A stretch of DNA of 16,916 bases from an uncultured Johnsonella sp. (lineage in GTDB: Bacteria > Bacillota > Clostridia > Lachnospirales > Lachnospiraceae): the NCBI GenBank assembly GCA_900766185.1, contig CAAFUL010000128.1, positions 1 to 16,916 of the forward strand, in the 5' to 3' direction. Numbering within the stretch: the stretch's first letter is position 1; every line of letters begins with the position of its first letter. Under the pieces are notes generated by a model that saw only the letters and a list, made by a program, of their open reading frames with translations, was not told where the DNA came from and made no database searches. The translations under genes and the position numbers were made by a program. This document shows, piece after piece, positions 13,678 through 16,916 of this stretch.

Positions 13678-15418
13678 ATTTATGCTAAGAATATTTAAAA
13701 TGTCCGGAAAATATAAAAAAAGTCTTATACTTGCTATATTTATAAGTTTTATAAAGGCAATGATGATGAAGGTGCCGCTTATAATGGCAGTGATTTTTAT
13801 AGGAGCTATATACAGTAAAACGCTTAATACCGCCTTTTGCATAAAAAGTGCCATAGTGCTTACAGTTGCACTTGTTTTACAATATCTGGCACAAAATGCG
13901 TCAGACAGGTTACAGGCTTCTGCCGGTTATAAGATCTGTGCCGACTACAGATTAAGACTTGGTGAACATTTAAGAAAACTTCCCATGGGTTATTTTACAG
14001 AGGGCAATATGGGGAAGATAAGCTCGGTTTTATCTACAGATCTAGTATTTATAGAAGAAAGCAGCATGACTGTAATGGCTGATTTGATAAATTATCTTTT
14101 CGCAGCTATTCTTATGATAGTTTTTATGTTTAATTTTAATATAGAGGTGGGTGCGGTAAGTTTAATATGTTCAGCACTTATTTACCTTTATGGAATTTAT
14201 ATGAGAAAGTCCGCTATGGCGAACTCGGCTTTGAGACAGGAAAAAAGCGAAGAACTTACCGAATCGGTACTTGACTTCGTATCCGGTATAGGTGTTATTA
14301 AAAGCTACAATATGCTTGAGGAGTCCTCGGAAAAACTAAGTGATATATTTGATGAAAGTTGTAAAACAAGTCTTAAGTTTGAAGCCGACTTTACGCCCTT
14401 TGCTTGGGGACTGCACTTTATCTATGCTTTAACAACCGCTATACTGCTGCTTAGTGCTACGAGGGTATATATGAACGGGAGTATATCAATAGTTTACTAT
14501 ATGGGAATATTACTCTTTGCCATAGATATTTTTGCTCCCTTAAAGGCATTTTTCCAGCAAATCTTAAGACTTACCGTTATGGAAAGCTGTCTTAATAGAA
14601 TGGACGAGGTATTTTTGGAAAGGCAACTGCCCGATGAAGCAGAGTATACATTTGATGAAGCTAAAGAAAATGCTGAAGAGATTGAGTTTTGTGATGTGCA
14701 TTTTGCCTATGATAAAAAAGAAGTACTGCACGGTATAAAATTTGACATAAAGAAAAATACCATGACTGCTTTAGTAGGACCTTCCGGAGGGGGTAAGTCA
14801 ACCATAGCCTCTTTAATCAGCAGATTTTGGGATGTAAGCTCGGGTAAGATACTTATAAGAGGAAGGGATATAAGTAAAGTTTCCCTTGCCGAGTTAATGA
14901 ACAATATAAGTATGGTATTTCAAAGAGTGTATCTGTTTCAGGATACGGTATACAATAATATAGCTATTGGAAGACCGGGGGCAAGCAAAGAAGAAGTTAT
15001 AGAGGCGGCTAAGAAGGCAAGGTGTTACGAGTTTATAAACAAGTTGGAAAAAGGATTTGATACGGTTATAGGTGAGGGAGGAGCCACTCTTTCAGGCGGT
15101 GAAAGACAGAGAATCTCCATAGCAAGGTGTATATTAAAGGATGCACCGATAGTTATACTTGACGAGGCAACAGCAAGTGTAGATGCGGATAATGAAAGAC
15201 TTATACAAGAGGCGATATCCGAGCTTTGTAAGGGGAAGACTTTGATAGTTATAGCTCACAGGCTTAATACTATAAAAGATGCCGACCAAATACTTCTTGT
15301 CTCAGACGGAAGTATAGCGGAGAGGGGTACGCATAAGGAGCTTATGGATATGGACGGTATTTATAGGAGGTTTGTAGAGTTAAGGCAGAGGGATAGGGGC
15401 TGGACTGCAATTAGATAG
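13670..15418 (+). CDS. ABC transporter half, membrane plus ATPase domain (YbtQ/IrtB-like)
   Basis: This 582-residue half-transporter has six membrane segments in about residues 10-300 and an ATPase domain with Walker A GPSGGGKST (370-378), signature LSGGERQR (474-481), Walker B IVILDEATASVD (from 494) and His530. Both ATP sites of the pair look catalytically competent, unlike many heterodimeric exporters where one is degenerate. I choose the ATG at 13670 because GGGAGG lies eight bases upstream. A GTG at 13661 would fall inside the ribosome site. The gene overlaps its partner by 8 bp (ATGCTTAA), typical of coupled translation of subunits made in equal amount. RLRLGEHLRKLPMGYF fits the IrtB/YbtQ side of the family, again only by resemblance. 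Confidence 0.9.
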   Translation: MLKFMLRIFKMSGKYKKSLILAIFISFIKAMMMKVPLIMAVIFIGAIYSKTLNTAFCIKSAIVLTVALVLQYLAQNASDRLQASAGYKICADYRLRLGEHLRKLPMGYFTEGNMGKISSVLSTDLVFIEESSMTVMADLINYLFAAILMIVFMFNFNIEVGAVSLICSALIYLYGIYMRKSAMANSALRQEKSEELTESVLDFVSGIGVIKSYNMLEESSEKLSDIFDESCKTSLKFEADFTPFAWGLHFIYALTTAILLLSATRVYMNGSISIVYYMGILLFAIDIFAPLKAFFQQILRLTVMESCLNRMDEVFLERQLPDEAEYTFDEAKENAEEIEFCDVHFAYDKKEVLHGIKFDIKKNTMTALVGPSGGGKSTIASLISRFWDVSSGKILIRGRDISKVSLAELMNNISMVFQRVYLFQDTVYNNIAIGRPGASKEEVIEAAKKARCYEFINKLEKGFDTVIGEGGATLSGGERQRISIARCILKDAPIVILDEATASVDADNERLIQEAISELCKGKTLIVIAHRLNTIKDADQILLVSDGSIAERGTHKELMDMDGIYRRFVELRQRDRGWTAIR

Positions 15419-15579
15419 TTAAGCACTTTGCCCATGTTTTTTGATGTACACACTCAGAAAAAAATAAATCATTTTTGGTATACTTATTTTGCTAACGATG
15501 AATCGGTGTTGTAAAGATTGGGGAACAAGGAGATTTTTTATAGTATCGGAAGGAATGTGAAAACAGGATAGTAGGTAAT
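15419..15579. other. Intergenic region after the ABC transporter genes
   Basis: This 161-bp stretch shows no gene with a ribosome site and no strong repeat. It is probably the 3' untranslated part of the ABC transcript before the terminator at 15580-15665. Confidence 0.4.
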
Positions 15580-15665
15580 AAAGGCACTTGATAAGTAGGT
15601 CTTGATTGCCCCAAAAGTCTAACTTTTTGGGGCGGTACATATACACTTAATCAAGTGCCTTTTTG
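15580..15665 (+). terminator. Nested double-hairpin terminator
   Basis: An outer stem pairs AAAGGCACTTGAT (15580-15592) with ATCAAGTGCCTTT (15650-15662) and runs into T5. It encloses an inner hairpin, GCCCCAAAAGT (15608-15618) with ACTTTTTGGGGC (15622-15633), that has one bulged T and a 3-base loop. A second option pairs CTTGATT (15601-15607) with AATCAAG (15649-15655), which excludes part of the outer stem. It ends the TetR-ABC unit. The alternative folds could make it conditional. Confidence 0.75.
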
Positions 15666-15817
15666 TATACATAAACTTATTTTTAACTTGTAATAAATGC
15701 CTTGATTTTAACAAAGTTTGTATTTACATGGGCTATGAAAAAGCTTAAACTTAAGGTACAATAAATGTCGCAATTATTCTAAACTGATTGTCAAAACAAA
15801 AGGAGAATACTATAAAG
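15666..15817. other. Upstream region of the ArAE_1-like gene
   Basis: This AT-rich stretch should hold the promoter of the gene starting at 15818, since a terminator precedes it. TTGATT at about 15703 is a possible -35, but no convincing -10 hexamer follows at 16-18 bp. Confidence 0.3.
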
Positions 15818-16801
15818 GTGAGTTATACAAAAAAAATCAATGTAAAAAGATGTATAATAAATACATTAAAGATAGCACTCTCGGCAATAGTTGCCATAGA
15901 AATAGCGGAGTTTTTTAAGCTGGACAGTTTTATATCGGCGGGTATTATAGCCATATTAAGTGTGCAGCCTAATACCAAGCAGGAGACCCTAAAGGCTGCA
16001 ATTGCTAGGATCTTAGCTTTTTCAAGTGCGCTTTTGATATCATTTACCTCTTTTAAGCTCTTGGGATTCAATTCCTTAGGTTATGGGGTGTATTTACTAT
16101 TAGATGTAGGTGTATGTGTATTTTTTGGATGGACTGCGGCTATAACTATTAATGCCGTACTTATTTCACACTTTTTACTTGCAGGAAGGATGGATACGCA
16201 AATACTTATTAATGAAAGTTTGCTTTTTGTGATAGGAGTAAGTACAGGTTTTACTGCAAACCTTCATCTTAGAAAAAATATTTATCAGATGGAAGAGCTT
16301 AGGGACAGCACAGATTCAAGTATACTGAGATATTTGGTGCATATATCCAAAAGTGTGGCAAATAAAAAACTTAGAGAAGAAGGAGAGGAGCTTTTTAACA
16401 GATTAAACTCGGATATAGAAAGGGCTAATTTTGTAGCCGAGGAGAATTATAAAAATCAATTCAACCTCGATGATACCTATGATTTGGAATATATAAATAT
16501 GAGAAGGAATCAAGCACATATTCTCTATCAAATGGACAAAATAGCAAGAAGTATAAGTCTCAAAACCATAAGTACGGATAGGGTGGAGGATTTTATAAAA
16601 AAACTTGCTTTGGAAAGAAGAAACTATGAAAGAGCAAGTGAGCTTTTGGAAGAGTTTTATGAGCTGGATGCCTCAATGAAGAGTATACCCTTACCTGTAA
16701 GCCGACCGGAATTTGAGGACAGGGCAAGGCTTTTTGCCATAATGCGACTGCTTGAAGAATTTTTGCAGGCGAAGTCGGAGTTTGCAAGTAATAATAATTA
16801 A
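15818..16801 (+). CDS. ArAE_1/FUSC-type membrane protein (YqjA-like)
   Basis: This 327-residue protein resembles the aromatic-acid-exporter family (ArAE_1, formerly DUF939; compare B. subtilis YqjA). The first 160 residues carry about five or six membrane helices with the family's order: CIINTLKIALSAIVAIEIAE, SAGIIAILSVQPNTKQETLK, then LLISFTSFKLLGF, VFFGWTAAITINAVLISHF and LLFVIGVSTGFTANLHLRK. The remaining half is a charged, helical cytoplasmic domain (ArAE_1_C-like). I choose the GTG at 15818, about 12 bases after AGGAG. An in-frame TTG at 15788 would place that site inside the gene. Transport of aromatic acids is a family name, not shown for close relatives. It is separated from the ABC genes by a terminator, so it is likely its own unit. 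Confidence 0.85.
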   Translation: MSYTKKINVKRCIINTLKIALSAIVAIEIAEFFKLDSFISAGIIAILSVQPNTKQETLKAAIARILAFSSALLISFTSFKLLGFNSLGYGVYLLLDVGVCVFFGWTAAITINAVLISHFLLAGRMDTQILINESLLFVIGVSTGFTANLHLRKNIYQMEELRDSTDSSILRYLVHISKSVANKKLREEGEELFNRLNSDIERANFVAEENYKNQFNLDDTYDLEYINMRRNQAHILYQMDKIARSISLKTISTDRVEDFIKKLALERRNYERASELLEEFYELDASMKSIPLPVSRPEFEDRARLFAIMRLLEEFLQAKSEFASNNN

Positions 16802-16811
16802 GGTAGTATAA

Positions 16812-16895
16812 GAAAAAACAATAGGGCAGGGACTGCCCGAATTAACGCCTGTGGAGATAGTAGGTTGCGAGGTCAGCGAAGCAGGAAGCCCATAG
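16812..16895 (+). pseudogene. tnpB: C-terminal remnant of tnpB (IS200/IS605 family)
   Basis: In frame with a TAG at 16893-16895 the sequence reads GQGLPELTPVE, four residues and then EVSEAGSP, a C-terminal tail commonly seen on TnpB/OrfB proteins of IS200/IS605-type elements in Firmicutes. Only about 27 codons remain. An in-frame TAA lies at 16809-16811 and the preceding 10 bp adjoin the stop of the ArAE_1-like gene, so the RuvC-like body (about 350-400 residues) is missing. This is therefore the scar of a deleted or internally truncated element, or a tnpB-derived small element. The identification rests on recognising the tail, on its position just before the end hairpin, and on its GC-rich composition. 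Confidence 0.75.
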
Positions 16896-16916
16896 GCTTT
16901 AGACTATGGGTAGTTC
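16824..16916 (+). mobile_element. IS200/IS605-type right end with omega-RNA 3' region
   Basis: Two hairpins bracket the tnpB tail: GGGCAG-gga-CTGCCC (16824-16838) and CCCATAG-gctttaga-CTATGGG (16889-16910). The second, with the phrase GAAGCCC before it and GGGTAGTTC after it, matches the right-end hairpin of IS605-group elements, which is also the 3' scaffold of the TnpB guide (omega) RNA. The guide part would start just past this end, beyond the window. No tnpA, tnpB body or left end lies directly upstream, so it appears to be a solo right end. Confidence 0.7.

Noticed and set aside
15419..15646. Minus-strand open reading frame of 75 codons
   Set aside because: It crosses the nested terminator, has no ribosome site and shows no recognisable protein pattern.

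Overview
The window reads as chromosomal DNA of a low-GC, Gram-positive anaerobe of the Clostridia, most likely a Lachnospiraceae relative. The basis is AT-rich codon use (AGA/AGG arginine, ATA isoleucine), strong AGGAGG ribosome sites, a lipoprotein sugar-binding protein, and best-fit families typical of Firmicutes. The genus is inference and cannot be fixed from sequence alone.

Layout. 1-287 holds no clear gene. 288-818 is a small membrane-anchored protein of unknown function. 909-2030 (minus) is a ROK-family repressor that diverges from a sugar/polyol import and catabolic block: ABC ATPase (2508-3995), permease (4143-5120), binding lipoprotein (5168-6259) and a zinc polyol dehydrogenase of the xylitol/sorbitol type (6275-7324). 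A xylulokinase (7645-9099) follows behind a structured 305-bp leader that ends in an intrinsic terminator. The simplest joint reading is uptake of a pentitol such as xylitol or D-arabitol, oxidation to D-xylulose, then phosphorylation to xylulose 5-phosphate. The 465-bp gap between regulator and transporter contains a phased array of inverted TTAATGC-like half-sites.

9100-9838 holds a decayed membrane-protein gene and the promoter of the next operon. 9839-11007 encodes a HicA-type toxin, a HicB-type antitoxin with a C-terminal extension, and a small SecB-like chaperone. This is the signature of a toxin-antitoxin-chaperone (TAC) module, with a near-perfect palindrome over the promoter and a strong terminator after it. 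I consider it the most interesting system in the window.

11306-15418 is a TetR-type regulator with a 38-bp operator-like palindrome, followed by two half-size ABC proteins that overlap by 8 bp and resemble the YbtPQ/IrtAB group. A nested double-hairpin terminator ends this unit. 15818-16801 encodes an ArAE_1/YqjA-like membrane protein. The last 105 bases are the 3' remnant of a tnpB gene with the right-end hairpin (omega-RNA region) of an IS200/IS605-type element, with no tnpB body upstream.
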